Shown here: piece after piece, positions 53,526 through 62,070 of the stretch | Layout of the letters: every line of letters starts with the position of its first letter | Numbering within the stretch: position 1 is the first letter of the stretch | DNA from: DUQW01 sp050953825 | GTDB taxonomy: Bacteria > Bacillota_I > Bacilli_A > Acholeplasmatales > Acholeplasmataceae | Length of the DNA: 64,000 nt | Direction of reading: 5' to 3' | NCBI GenBank assembly: GCA_050953825.1 | Contig: JBMNNF010000010.1 | Location: 62,001 to 126,000, forward strand | Notes under the pieces: generated by a model | The model's input: the letters and a program-made list of their open reading frames with translations, nothing else | What the model was told of the DNA's origin: nothing | The model's database searches: none | Program-made: the position numbers and the translations under genes

Positions 53526-54375
53526 AATTAAAAAAATTGCCGCTAAGATTTTTAAAGTTAATCAAGATGAAATTAAAATTGAATATCGTTTATTAGGTGG
53601 CATGAGTAATTACACCTATGTAATTTCACATAACAACAATAAGTATACGATTCGAATTTTAGGCGAAGGCGCCGAAATCTTTGTTGATCGAGTGGCTGAA
53701 GAATACAACCTCGCTCAAGCCGAGTCATTAGGCATCGTTAATGAAACCGTTTATTTTGATGTTAAATCGGGAGTGAAAATTTCTAAATACATTAAAGGCG
53801 AATACATAACTTCCGAAAATGTTTCAAATTATTATGAAAAAGTAGCACAAGTATTAAGATTAGTTCATGAAAGTAATCTTAAGGCTTATTCAGACTTTGA
53901 TCCAATTGGTCGAATTGAAAAATATCAAAGATATTCAAAAAACTATGACCCTGAATATGAGGAAATTAAAAAATGGTGGAAAGATTATTATTTGAAACAC
54001 TATCAAAATGTTTTAAAAACATTTACTCATGGTGACGGTCAAAGATCGAATTTTGTAATTGGTGAAGATAAACTTTACTTATTAGATTGGGAATTTAGTG
54101 GCGAAAATGATCCATTATATGATGTTTCAGTCTTTGGCCAAAATGATTTTGATGATGCCATTAATTTATTACCAGTATACTTAAAAAGACAACCAACTGC
54201 AGAAGAATATTTTAGAATAAGATTTTACCGACTCCAACAAGTATTAATGTGGTATCATGTCGCACTTTATAAAGATGATATTGGATTAAGTCAAAAACTT
54301 AATTTAGATTTTAAGGAAATAGCTAGTAACTATTTAAAAGAAGCTAAGTATCATTATCAAATTTTAAAGGAATAA
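53515..54375 (+). CDS. Choline-kinase/APH-like phosphotransferase
   Basis: 286 residues of the protein-kinase-like fold. The N-lobe has LLGGMSNYTYVI, and the catalytic loop is THGDGQRSNF with the Asp. LLDWEFSGENDPLYDVSVF holds the metal Asp and the LicA/choline-kinase-type continuation. It may phosphorylate choline, ethanolamine or a similar small alcohol for lipid head groups. It lacks neighbours of the lic pathway in this window. Two bases separate it from the large sensor-like gene. Confidence 0.85.
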   Translation: MENKIKKIAAKIFKVNQDEIKIEYRLLGGMSNYTYVISHNNNKYTIRILGEGAEIFVDRVAEEYNLAQAESLGIVNETVYFDVKSGVKISKYIKGEYITSENVSNYYEKVAQVLRLVHESNLKAYSDFDPIGRIEKYQRYSKNYDPEYEEIKKWWKDYYLKHYQNVLKTFTHGDGQRSNFVIGEDKLYLLDWEFSGENDPLYDVSVFGQNDFDDAINLLPVYLKRQPTAEEYFRIRFYRLQQVLMWYHVALYKDDIGLSQKLNLDFKEIASNYLKEAKYHYQILKE

Positions 54376-54377
54376 TT

Positions 54378-56273
54378 ATGAATACATTAGATGTTTTATC
54401 GTTACCAAAAACTGAAGCGAGTTTATCGATTATTAAAAGTTATCTTCAAACTCAACTAACTAAAACGGATTATGAATCAGTGTTTTTAAGAATGCTTGAA
54501 GTTGAACTTTTCTTAGGATTATCCAAAAACGTCATCACCGAAGGTGAAGACTTTTTAGCAAATTTTGCTGAAGATGACTCAAAACATTTTTCAACATTGT
54601 TAAAACATCTATTTGACGCTTCATTAATGGAAAAAGACTATGATCGATTAGTCTATTATTTAGAAGAAAGAAAAAAATATTCATCAATTTTAGAAGATTA
54701 TTTAATTATTATTGATGAAATTGCCCTATATAAACTGTTAAATAAACCATATCTTAATTTACTAATTGACCTAACTAGAAGTCAAGCTCCTGACTATATT
54801 AAAATTCCAGTTTATGAAGAATTATTAGAATTTTATATTAGTCAAGAAAAATATAAAGAAGCTCAAGAAATATTAAAAGATATGGAAAATGTCACTGATC
54901 AAAAATACTACAAAGAAGAACTAGATATTTTATATGGATTAGGTGAAAAAGATAAGGCACTACAAGTAGCGGAAGGATATAAAGATGTTAAAGAGGCAGT
55001 AATACCGGCGGTTTTAATGATGTTAAAAATCTATTTTGAAAAAGAAAACTATCATCAAATGACCATCATTGATTCAGGATATGAAGCTAAATTTGAAGAA
55101 GCTTCCATTGAAGAAAGATTAGCATTTCATGATATTTGTATGAATTTATACAAAAAAATTGGAAGTAAACACTCTGAAGAATATCACAATGATAACTATA
55201 AAAAACTAAAAAGAGTTGAAACCAAAACGAAAAAACAAGCTGAAGTCAAAGAAGAAACGCCAACCATTAAAGCCGATATTACTCAAGTCGTTCCGATTAA
55301 GAAAGAAACGACTTCGCTTTCATCAATTGAAGAAAAAAGACAAATCTCTAATTTCTTTGATATTTTCATCTTCTCAGAAAATATCAATGAAAAATTAGTC
55401 TTAAGAGATTATTTAAGAACCCTTTTCATCTATATTGATAACTATATTAAACCAACTAATTATGTTATTTATTTAAATGACCAAAGACTTTTTCATTATA
55501 AAAAAGAAAGATTATATGAAAAGCGAATTATTAGTGAAATAATTAATCAAACTATTATTAAGAATGTTTTAGAAAAAGGACATGAGTATTTTTCTAATCC
55601 ATTAGATTTTGATAAAAACGTTGATATTATTACTCAACTCCCATATACGAGTGATACTAAATATGTTTATGCTATTCCACTAGAAAATGAAGGAGCATTT
55701 TTAGTATATTTTGATGAAGTGATTAATGATCCTGAAATCTATTATGATTTTGTTAAATTATTATCGGCATTGATTTTTTCAAAAATTAGTCGAGAAAAGA
55801 AGTTAAAAAATTTACGAAAAGAAAATTTCTTTTTAACAAATATTTTAAAATCTGAATTAGTACCATTAAGAATTGTTAGCGAGAGTAAGACGACTTATAA
55901 TAATTTAGCTCAAAAGCTATTTAAAGAAGATGAAAGTACTTATATTGATAGTTTTGTCGTTAAACTAAAACCTGAATATATTAGAGATTATCGTGAAACC
56001 TTAAGAAAAATGTTAAGTGCTCCTAATCAAAGTGAAATGCTAAATTATCAATATCAAAATTTGTATATTCAAGAAAAAATGGTTTCAATTATTGATGAAG
56101 AAGATATCAAAGTAGTGTCAGTCTTTGAAGATGTGACTAAGACAATTATTCAAATTGAAACTAGTGAACAAAAAGCGATTACTGATCGTGAAACTAAACT
56201 ATATAACTTATCATACTTAAAACAAGAAATGGTCAATTTAACGAATCAAAAGACTACTTTTTATTGCCATTGA
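54378..56273 (+). pseudogene. N-terminal piece of a frameshifted TPR-GAF/PAS-GGDEF-EAL-like protein
   Basis: 631 residues. Residues about 1-280 are helical TPR-like repeats (LLEFYISQEKYKEAQEILKD is typical), followed by a charged linker. A GAF-like domain (about 325-475) and a PAS-like region (about 490-600) follow. It breaks off as the diguanylate-cyclase-like domain begins (TDRETKLYNLSYLKQEM, compare D.LTGLYN). A run of five T (56258-56262) marks the break: with one T fewer the frame continues as FIAIELNLDN. The whole gene runs to 57400 and would encode about 1,000 residues. It could be a real pseudogene or contain two sequencing indels. Confidence 0.7.
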
Positions 56274-56835
56274 ATTAAATTTAGACAACCGTCATATTTA
56301 TGGCCCAGATAACACTAGTTTATACTTTAAAGAATTTTCGAAAATAACTGATGATTTCTTTGTCGACGGTGTGGTCTATCGTACTGACTTTAATGAATTA
56401 ATGGTCACCCTACCATATAACGATATTAGAGCGGTGAATAATATTACTAAAAATTACATTAATCATCTTGAAGAATATCATGTCTCATCAATTCCGCATG
56501 AACAATTTCATGTGAAGATGGGAATTTTAAGATATCCGGTTGTTACAACTCAAACGAATGTTGATTTATTACTTAAATATATTGATATTGCCAAAGAAAA
56601 ATCAAAATTAAGAAAAGATACCATCTTCCATCAATTTACTTTTAGTGATTTTGAAGAAGAATCTTTTGAACAATCAGTCTTAAATTATTTAAATAATTCT
56701 TTGGAACAAAAAAACTTAAGTATAAGTTTCATTCAAATTATTGATATTAATAAAAATGTTGTCTGGCAATATGAATCAGAAATTAATATCCCTAATTTGA
56801 ATATTGACAATAAATATATTGTTTGCGTTAGCTAA
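56260..56835 (+). pseudogene. Middle piece: degenerate GGDEF domain and start of the EAL-like domain
   Basis: In the next frame, FIAIELNLDNRHIYG continues the diguanylate-cyclase fold. Where GGDEF/GGEEF is expected, the sequence reads YRTDFNELMVTLP, so the active-site loop is missing. IDIAKEKSKL near the end of the domain is the usual last helix. From about 56640 an EAL-like domain begins. A second frame change occurs in AATAAATATATTG (56809-56821). The conventional ORF here starts only at 56371. Confidence 0.65.
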
Positions 56836-57400
56836 AAGAAGAAATCGGATTATTGATTTAGATCGTTTCCATATTTTAGAAGTTTTAAATTTTTTGGTCA
56901 AACTAAGTCAAGAAACGAAAGTCTTAATTAAAATTACCATTCCAATTAGTGAGGAAACTTTTGTTGACCCAACCTTTAACGCTTTCTTAATTGGTGCAAT
57001 TAAGGAACGCAAGATTCCTTTCCCATTTATTCGCTTAAAAATTGACTTAACTAATATTAAAACTCATCATTATGCTCACAAAATTCATGAATTACTAAAT
57101 ACTGGTATTTCATTAGATACAACCGCATTGGCGATGGTCTTAACTTATCCATTTAATGCGTTATATATTGACTTTAATGATTCTGATATTAAGTGGCAAA
57201 CTTATTACGGTAATTTATCAAAAATGTTAGATGAATTCCATGTCGCTACAGTGGCGACTAATATTAATTCTAGAGATCAAATTGAATCACTAAAAAGAAT
57301 TGGGATTAAATTAGCTTGTGGCCGAATTTATCCTAATATTTCTAGCGAAAAACTATTCGCGCAAATTGTGGAGATGAAGCGTAATGAGTCAAAAAAATAA
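56816..57400 (+). pseudogene. C-terminal piece: catalytically degenerate EAL-like domain
   Basis: In the third frame, ILFALAKRRNRIIDLDRFHILEVL continues an EAL phosphodiesterase-like barrel. The expected Glu of ExxE is replaced in LKIDLTNI, and DDFG is replaced in SLDTTALAMV. The late NINSRDQIESLKRIGIKLACGRIYPNIS matches the AEGVE..Q...L...G....QGY..P region. Both enzyme sites are lost, so a c-di-GMP enzyme role is excluded; ligand binding could remain. It overlaps the next gene by 17 bases. Confidence 0.65.
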
Positions 57401-58445
57401 TCATTTAGATAAATTCAATAGTAACTTATATATTGAAACCACATTGTCAGTCTTAAATCAAGTTAAAGTTATTTCTAACTTTTACTTAAAGAGCCAAGAT
57501 AATTCACCAGATGAAGTTTTACTCAATATTTATGGAATCTTACAAACTTTATTTGTTGGAGTTGACGCATTATATGATTATGTTAGAGCGTTAACCAATA
57601 ACAAATATTTAATTAATATTAACCAAAACGAAAGATTACATGAATTAAAATTTATTAGAAATGATGTTGTTGGTCATCCTACATCAAGAGTTTATGCTAA
57701 TAACCGAGTAGGATTTTGTAAACTTAATTTAGAAACTTTATCAAGGGATAAAATTAGTTATGAATCATACATTTTAGATAATAAGACGATGCAATCAACT
57801 TTAGTTGAAGAAAAAGAAGTTTCAATTCATGAATTAATTGAAGCTTACTTAGAAGAAGAGGAAATTATTTTAAATCAAGTTAAACTATACATGAAAAAAC
57901 CTTATTCAACTAATATTGTTAGTTCAATTTTAAAATTAGAAGCGATGTATTTAAATTCTTATGACATTAAAGATCGAATTGATGAAGTTATCGCTGAAGC
58001 GATTAGTTATGATACTGATAAAAATAAACACCAAAATCGACTAATTTGGCGTTTAGAATTATTAAAAAACGCTCTTGATTGGAAATCAAATGATAATGAA
58101 ATTAATAATTTAATTGACTATATTATTGAATTTCAACTACAAAAGGTGTTAGAAATTGCCTTAAATATAACAGGACAATATCAGAAATTAAGAAAGCTTA
58201 AAATTCCTTATTTATTAAAAGAAGTTTATCGGGCAATTGATAAAGATCCAAGAAGAATCGTGCCATTACTAAATCACTTGCACGATAACCGACATCCTTT
58301 CTTTAGGCAAGATCTTTTAGAGTTAGAAAAATTAATTAATAATCATAAAGCGTTAAAGGTTGTAAATTTGTTGAAAAACTTAGATGATGAGAAGCGAATT
58401 TATTTGCTGGGAAGCGTAATTAAAAGATATAATAATAGAAAATGA
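57384..58445 (+). CDS. HEPN-like protein of unknown function
   Basis: 353 residues, nearly all helical. The first 110 residues resemble a HEPN four-helix bundle ending in KFIRNDVVGHPTSR. This contains the RN-x4-H motif (Arg92, His98) used as the active site in HEPN ribonucleases. The rest (about 150-353) is helical with no identified domain. It overlaps the degenerate sensor gene by 17 bases, so the two are co-transcribed. No MNT nucleotidyltransferase antitoxin is adjacent. Confidence 0.65.
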   Translation: MSQKNNHLDKFNSNLYIETTLSVLNQVKVISNFYLKSQDNSPDEVLLNIYGILQTLFVGVDALYDYVRALTNNKYLININQNERLHELKFIRNDVVGHPTSRVYANNRVGFCKLNLETLSRDKISYESYILDNKTMQSTLVEEKEVSIHELIEAYLEEEEIILNQVKLYMKKPYSTNIVSSILKLEAMYLNSYDIKDRIDEVIAEAISYDTDKNKHQNRLIWRLELLKNALDWKSNDNEINNLIDYIIEFQLQKVLEIALNITGQYQKLRKLKIPYLLKEVYRAIDKDPRRIVPLLNHLHDNRHPFFRQDLLELEKLINNHKALKVVNLLKNLDDEKRIYLLGSVIKRYNNRK

Positions 58446-58455
58446 GGTGGACTCG

Positions 58456-58653
58456 ATGTTAAAAAAAGAAGATAAATATTTAATTGGAGAAAAAATTAAA
58501 GTAGTTAATGAAAAAGAACCAGGTGTGGTAACTAGAATTGATGAACAAAGAGGATTAATTTACGTTTTATTTAAAAGATTCAGAGAAGAAGCGTATCCAT
58601 ATCCAGAAGCGATTGATCAAGGAATTTTAACCCCTTTAGTTCAAAGGAAGTGA
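58456..58653 (+). CDS. Small conserved-looking protein with an SH3/KOW-like strand pattern
   Basis: 65 residues from ATG 58456, with GAGGTGG five bases upstream; the GTG at 58447 lies in that Shine-Dalgarno and is rejected. The segment IKVVNEKEPGVVTRIDEQRGLIYVLF is beta-rich, followed by EEAYPYPEAIDQGIL. I recognise no named family. It follows the HEPN-like gene by 10 bases and its stop overlaps the ribosome binding region of the next gene. Confidence 0.65.
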   Translation: MLKKEDKYLIGEKIKVVNEKEPGVVTRIDEQRGLIYVLFKRFREEAYPYPEAIDQGILTPLVQRK

Positions 58654-58695
58654 TTAGTTATAATCATTAAACGAATCATCAAGTTTTTTATAAAC

Positions 58696-59118
58696 TTGTT
58701 TAAATTAATATGGGAAACGATAAAGACAATGAAGACGTGGCGTGGCGTCTTGTCTTTATTTATCTCATTTATGGTTTTTGCCGGATGGGCTTACGTTTTA
58801 ATCTTACTAGGAACACTTAGTCAAAATGCTGCATTAATTGCCATTGGGACGGCGGTTGCGTTATTTTGGGCCGGCCCCTTCACTCCTTTAATCCCAATCG
58901 TTTTATTAGTCGCATTTTTAATTCAAAGATATATTTTTCAAGATAGATCTAATGATGAAGCCTTAAAAGAAACGATTAAAAAATTTAGGCAACAAGGCTT
59001 TAAAACGAATGAAGAAGTTTTAAAATCGAATCGCAGAAAAATCAAATATTCACGAATTCATAAGTATAAAAAGCTTTATCAAAAGAAAGCGTTAAGAGGT
59101 TATTATGTCTACAAATAA
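58696..59118 (+). CDS. Membrane protein, unknown; start uncertain
   Basis: 140 residues from TTG 58696. It has two or three membrane segments (about 18-40, 44-62, 63-81) and a very basic C-terminal tail (RRKIKYSRIHKYKKLYQKK). The TTG has no Shine-Dalgarno. The frame is open back to 58654, and AAGGAAGTG (58644-58652) would fit initiation at an ATA, ATC or ATT codon (58660-58666), adding a basic IIKRIIKFF start. No family recognised. It overlaps queH by 14 bases. Confidence 0.6.
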   Translation: MFKLIWETIKTMKTWRGVLSLFISFMVFAGWAYVLILLGTLSQNAALIAIGTAVALFWAGPFTPLIPIVLLVAFLIQRYIFQDRSNDEALKETIKKFRQQGFKTNEEVLKSNRRKIKYSRIHKYKKLYQKKALRGYYVYK

Positions 59119-59683
59119 TCAAAAAACTTTACTTCATATATGTTGCGCTCCATGCGCAACATATCCCACTAAATTCTTCAATGAAAATGGCTATCTTTAT
59201 GATGGTTATTTTTATAACCCTAATATTCATCCTGAAAGTGAATTTCAAAAAAGATTAGAATATGTTAAAAAATTAAGTGAAATTAGAAACTTTAATTTAA
59301 TCGTTGATGAAGGCTATGATGAAAGTAGTTGGGTGGAATATGAAATGGTTCCTAGAAGATGCCAAAAGTGCTATAATATGCGGTTGAAAAAAGCTTTTGA
59401 ATACGCCAGCAAACATGATTACCAAGCCGTTACTTCAACATTGCTCATTAGTCCGTATCAACAACATGAACTCATTGTTGAAATAGCTAATAATTTTAGT
59501 AAACACTATCATATTAAATTTGATTATATTGATTTTAGACCTTATTTTAGAGAGGGTCAAAATGAGGCGAAGGAGCTTAATTTCTATCGCCAAAAGTATT
59601 GTGGGTGTCTCTCATCATTAGAAGATAAATTAACGTTTGATATTGACAAAGAAGAAAGAAAAGGAGCTAATAAAAATGGTTAA
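59105..59683 (+). CDS. queH: Epoxyqueuosine reductase QueH
   Basis: 192 residues. LLHICCAPCATYP holds the CCxxC-type cysteines, RRCQKCYNMRL the second pair and YCGCLSS the last, together the cluster and metal ligands of QueH. FYNPNIHPESEFQKR is family-typical. It performs the final step of queuosine synthesis in tRNA. No other queuosine genes lie here. AAGAGG precedes the start and it overlaps the next gene by 8 bases. Confidence 0.93.
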   Translation: MSTNNQKTLLHICCAPCATYPTKFFNENGYLYDGYFYNPNIHPESEFQKRLEYVKKLSEIRNFNLIVDEGYDESSWVEYEMVPRRCQKCYNMRLKKAFEYASKHDYQAVTSTLLISPYQQHELIVEIANNFSKHYHIKFDYIDFRPYFREGQNEAKELNFYRQKYCGCLSSLEDKLTFDIDKEERKGANKNG

Positions 59684-60329
59684 TATTATGATGTCAAGAA
59701 GTTATCTTGACAACCCTTATTTGTATTTATACTTTCAACGATATATCAAAAAAGGAATGAAAGTATTAATCATTCCTTGGTCGTTTCGTCCCGATGCTGA
59801 TTATGATACTTATCGCCCAGGTGGGGAAAGGTATCAAAAATTAGTAAATCAGTTTATTCCATATGATATTTCTGAAAGAGATATTATGTGGGCGGATTAT
59901 TATTTAGATAGTCAAGAGACAATTGTTAAAAAAATTAAACTAGCCAATTTAATTTATTTAACAGGGGGACTTCCTGATAAATTATTTGAAAGGTTAGAAG
60001 AATTTAATATTATTTCTAACTTAGAAACTTTTGATGGAGTCATGTTAGGAGTTAGTGCTGGGGCGGTCGTTCAATTTTCGACATATCACTTATCAAAAGA
60101 CAAAGACTATAAAAAGTTTGATATTTATCCCGGATTAAATATAATTAATGATTTTGGAGTAGAAGTTCATTATGGTGATCACATGCGCATTCAAAATAAA
60201 GCTTTAATTAAAGCTAACCAAATTATTCCGAGAACTTATTATACCATTCCTGATGCGGGGGCCTTAATTAAAGATGGTAATAATATTATTTTAATTAACG
60301 GTGCTAAAAAGCACTATTTCAAAAAATAA
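59676..60329 (+). CDS. Peptidase S51 / dipeptidase-E-like protein (class I glutamine amidotransferase fold)
   Basis: 217 residues from ATG 59676, with AAGGAG ten bases upstream; an upstream in-frame ATG at 59637 lies deep in queH. YLTGGLPDKLF and GVSAGAVVQF carry the nucleophile Ser of the nucleophile-elbow, and VHYGDHMR follows. Characterised relatives split Asp-x dipeptides or cyanophycin-type products. Substrate unknown. Confidence 0.85.
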   Translation: MVNIMMSRSYLDNPYLYLYFQRYIKKGMKVLIIPWSFRPDADYDTYRPGGERYQKLVNQFIPYDISERDIMWADYYLDSQETIVKKIKLANLIYLTGGLPDKLFERLEEFNIISNLETFDGVMLGVSAGAVVQFSTYHLSKDKDYKKFDIYPGLNIINDFGVEVHYGDHMRIQNKALIKANQIIPRTYYTIPDAGALIKDGNNIILINGAKKHYFKK

Positions 60330-60352
60330 AACCGACCAAAAGTCGGTTTAAT
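60329..60352. terminator. Bidirectional Rho-independent terminator
   Basis: AACCGAC / GTCGGTT stem (60330-60336, 60342-60348), extended by A-T pairs, loop CAAAA. T-rich on both sides, it ends both the peptidase gene and the opposing tRNA gene. Confidence 0.85.
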
Positions 60353-60358
60353 ATTAAT

Positions 60359-60435
60359 TGGTACTCCCTCTGGGACTTGAACCCAGGACACCCAGATTAA
60401 GAGTCTGGTGCTCTAACCAACTGAGCTAAGGGAGC
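60359..60435 (-). tRNA. tRNA-Lys(CUU), 3' CCA encoded
   Basis: Read on the minus strand, the acceptor arm is GCTCCCT / AGGGAGT and the D arm is AGCTCAGTTGGTTAGAGC. The anticodon stem CCAGA/TCTGG has loop CTCTTAA, giving anticodon CTT. The T arm is CTGGGTTCAAGTCCCAG, the discriminator is A, and CCA is in the DNA (60359-60361). It reads the lysine codon AAG, a minor codon in this A+T-rich genome. Confidence 0.97.
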
Positions 60436-60455
60436 AGCAGTAGTTGACAAAAATT

Positions 60456-60484
60456 ATTTTAACATAAATAAATTAATGATACAA
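60456..60484 (-). promoter_or_regulatory. Promoter of tRNA-Lys
   Basis: On the minus strand, -35 TTGTAT (60479-60484), 17-bp spacer, -10 TAAAAT (60456-60461), about 20 bases before the mature 5' end. Confidence 0.6.
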
Positions 60485-60558
60485 GGAAAAGGAGTTAGTT
60501 TGACAAAAACTCAAAACGAAAAGTATCAATTAATTATGAAACGAAAGGATAGATTCAA

Positions 60559-61020
60559 ATGCCGAGAACACAATTACTAATCATTATTGCTGGTTTATTA
60601 TTACTAATTTTGTTGTCGATGTATATTTTCGATAAATTATCGAAAAAGAAAAAACAAAAAGAAGTTTTAGAGAAACTAACTAAAATTGGAAAACTAGAAA
60701 AAGATGGAAGAAAACATTTCCTTTTATTAGGTGAACAGCGAATTCAAATAATTTTCTTATCGTTAAAACCGAATGAGTTTTTAACGATTAATTCATCAAC
60801 GATCATGCAAATTGATCGTGGAAAAGATAAACCATTATTAGTTAGATATAATTATGATTACCCACCATATAAATGGTTATTTGTGGTGCCAGGGATGAAT
60901 CGAATTAAACGGGCGATTAATGAATCTGAAGTAGTTTTTATTAATTATGAAACCGAATTTCCCAATTTTCGAGTTATTAAAGAAGATGAAGTAGATTTAT
61001 TAGTTAGTAAATATTTATGA
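60559..61020 (+). CDS. Single-pass membrane protein, unknown
   Basis: 153 residues. One N-terminal membrane segment (about 5-25) and a KKKKQK stop-transfer are followed by a cytoplasmic domain of about 120 residues with mixed strands. No motif I can name. AAAGGA precedes the start, and a terminator follows. The upstream tRNA-Lys is on the other strand. Confidence 0.65.
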   Translation: MPRTQLLIIIAGLLLLILLSMYIFDKLSKKKKQKEVLEKLTKIGKLEKDGRKHFLLLGEQRIQIIFLSLKPNEFLTINSSTIMQIDRGKDKPLLVRYNYDYPPYKWLFVVPGMNRIKRAINESEVVFINYETEFPNFRVIKEDEVDLLVSKYL

Positions 61021-61024
61021 TAGG

Positions 61025-61050
61025 AGACTGAAATTATCAGTCTTTTTTTT
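61025..61050 (+). terminator. Rho-independent terminator
   Basis: AGACTGA (61025-61031) / TCAGTCT (61037-61043), loop AATTA, then eight T. Confidence 0.92.
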
Positions 61051-61121
61051 ATTTATTCTAAATAAAATGATTAAAATTAAGTTAATTTATAAAAAATGTT
61101 ATTTTTTGGCAAATAATATAC

Positions 61122-61207
61122 TATAATACTTATGTAATATCGATTTTAAATAATAATATTAGGTAAATAAGGTTGAAAGGAGGATACAGTATTTACTGTA
61201 TTAAGGT
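61122..61207 (+). promoter_or_regulatory. Hydrogenase operon promoter and leader with a palindrome between Shine-Dalgarno and start
   Basis: -10 TATAAT (61122-61127); the -35 is weak. The leader has a consensus Shine-Dalgarno AAAGGAGG (61176-61183). Directly after it comes the perfect palindrome ATACAGTA-TT-TACTGTAT (61184-61201), then TAAGGT and ATG 61208. Linear spacing is 24 bases. With the hairpin folded it becomes about six, an ideal distance. Confidence 0.6.
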
Positions 61208-61717
61208 ATGAAAGAACTAAACTTTACTCAAGAACAATATTCTACTTTTCTAGAAAGAATTGAGGAACACAAGAAAAAACCAGGACCTATTATGCCGGTT
61301 TTAAATGATGCACAAGAAATATTTGGTTGTATTCCTTTACAAATCCAAAAAATTATTGCAGAAAAACTTAATGTTAGTGTTTCTAAAATTAATGGGATTG
61401 TCACATTTTATGCACATTTTTCATTAGAACCTAAAGGAAAATATGTGATAGCGGTTTGTTTAGGGACTGCATGTTATGTTAAAGGATCGCAACAAATATT
61501 AAATACGGCAATCAGCACATTAAAAATCCAACCAGGAGAAACTACAGAAGATGGATTATTCACCTTGGAGGCCACGCGTTGTATTGGTGCATGCGGCTTA
61601 GCTCCGGTTTTTTTAGTTGGAGATGATGTGTTTGGAATATCAAGCTCGAAACAAATGATTGAACAAATTAGAAGTATTAGAGAGAAAGAGGCTAAAGAAA
61701 ATGAAAATAAAAAGTAA
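61208..61717 (+). CDS. hndA: NuoE-like [2Fe-2S] subunit of NAD(P)H-linked hydrogenase (HndA)
   Basis: 169 residues. The helical N-terminus (IMPVLNDAQEIFGCIPL) precedes the thioredoxin-like fold with CLGTACYVKGS and ATRCIGACGLAP, four Cys for one [2Fe-2S] cluster. It passes electrons between the NuoF-like subunit and the hydrogenase. The order NuoE-like, short ferredoxin-like, NuoF-like, [2Fe-2S]-starting subunit is that of hndABCD. It overlaps hndB by 17 bases. Confidence 0.9.
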   Translation: MKELNFTQEQYSTFLERIEEHKKKPGPIMPVLNDAQEIFGCIPLQIQKIIAEKLNVSVSKINGIVTFYAHFSLEPKGKYVIAVCLGTACYVKGSQQILNTAISTLKIQPGETTEDGLFTLEATRCIGACGLAPVFLVGDDVFGISSSKQMIEQIRSIREKEAKENENKK

Positions 61718-62069
61718 AAAAGATTTAGAAAAAATAAGAGCTGAACAAGAAATTAAACTGGCAATGAGAGAAGGATATAAAAGAGTTCAAATTATTGTTG
61801 AGATGGGTGATTCTGGAATTAAAGCTGGTGCTAAAGAGGTTTTACTACATTTTGTTAAAAGCCTAAATGCGAAACGAATTTTAGATTGTGCGGTAATTCA
61901 AGGACCGGGGACTGAACATAAAGGTTTAGAACCAGTCGTTGAAATTAGAGAACATGATAAAGTCACTCTTTATCAAAAGGTGAATTTAGAAATAGTTGAT
62001 GAAATTATTGCTGAACACATTCAAAAGGGTAAAGTCGTTAGCGCTCATCTATTAGAAGGAGAGAAATAA
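61701..62069 (+). CDS. hndB: HndB-like ferredoxin-fold protein lacking its cluster cysteines
   Basis: 122 residues from ATG 61701, chosen because AGAGG is nine bases upstream and HndB-type proteins begin with a helix like KSKKDLEKIR. The thioredoxin-like ferredoxin fold is evident in VQIIVEMGDSGIKAGAKEVL. The usual GTCGIAAGA becomes GDSGIKAGA and the usual GCxGxC becomes GPGTEH. Only one Cys (in RILDCAV) remains, so a [2Fe-2S] cluster cannot be held in the normal way. It may be a structural subunit. Confidence 0.8.
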   Translation: MKIKSKKDLEKIRAEQEIKLAMREGYKRVQIIVEMGDSGIKAGAKEVLLHFVKSLNAKRILDCAVIQGPGTEHKGLEPVVEIREHDKVTLYQKVNLEIVDEIIAEHIQKGKVVSAHLLEGEK

Positions 62070-62070
62070 T

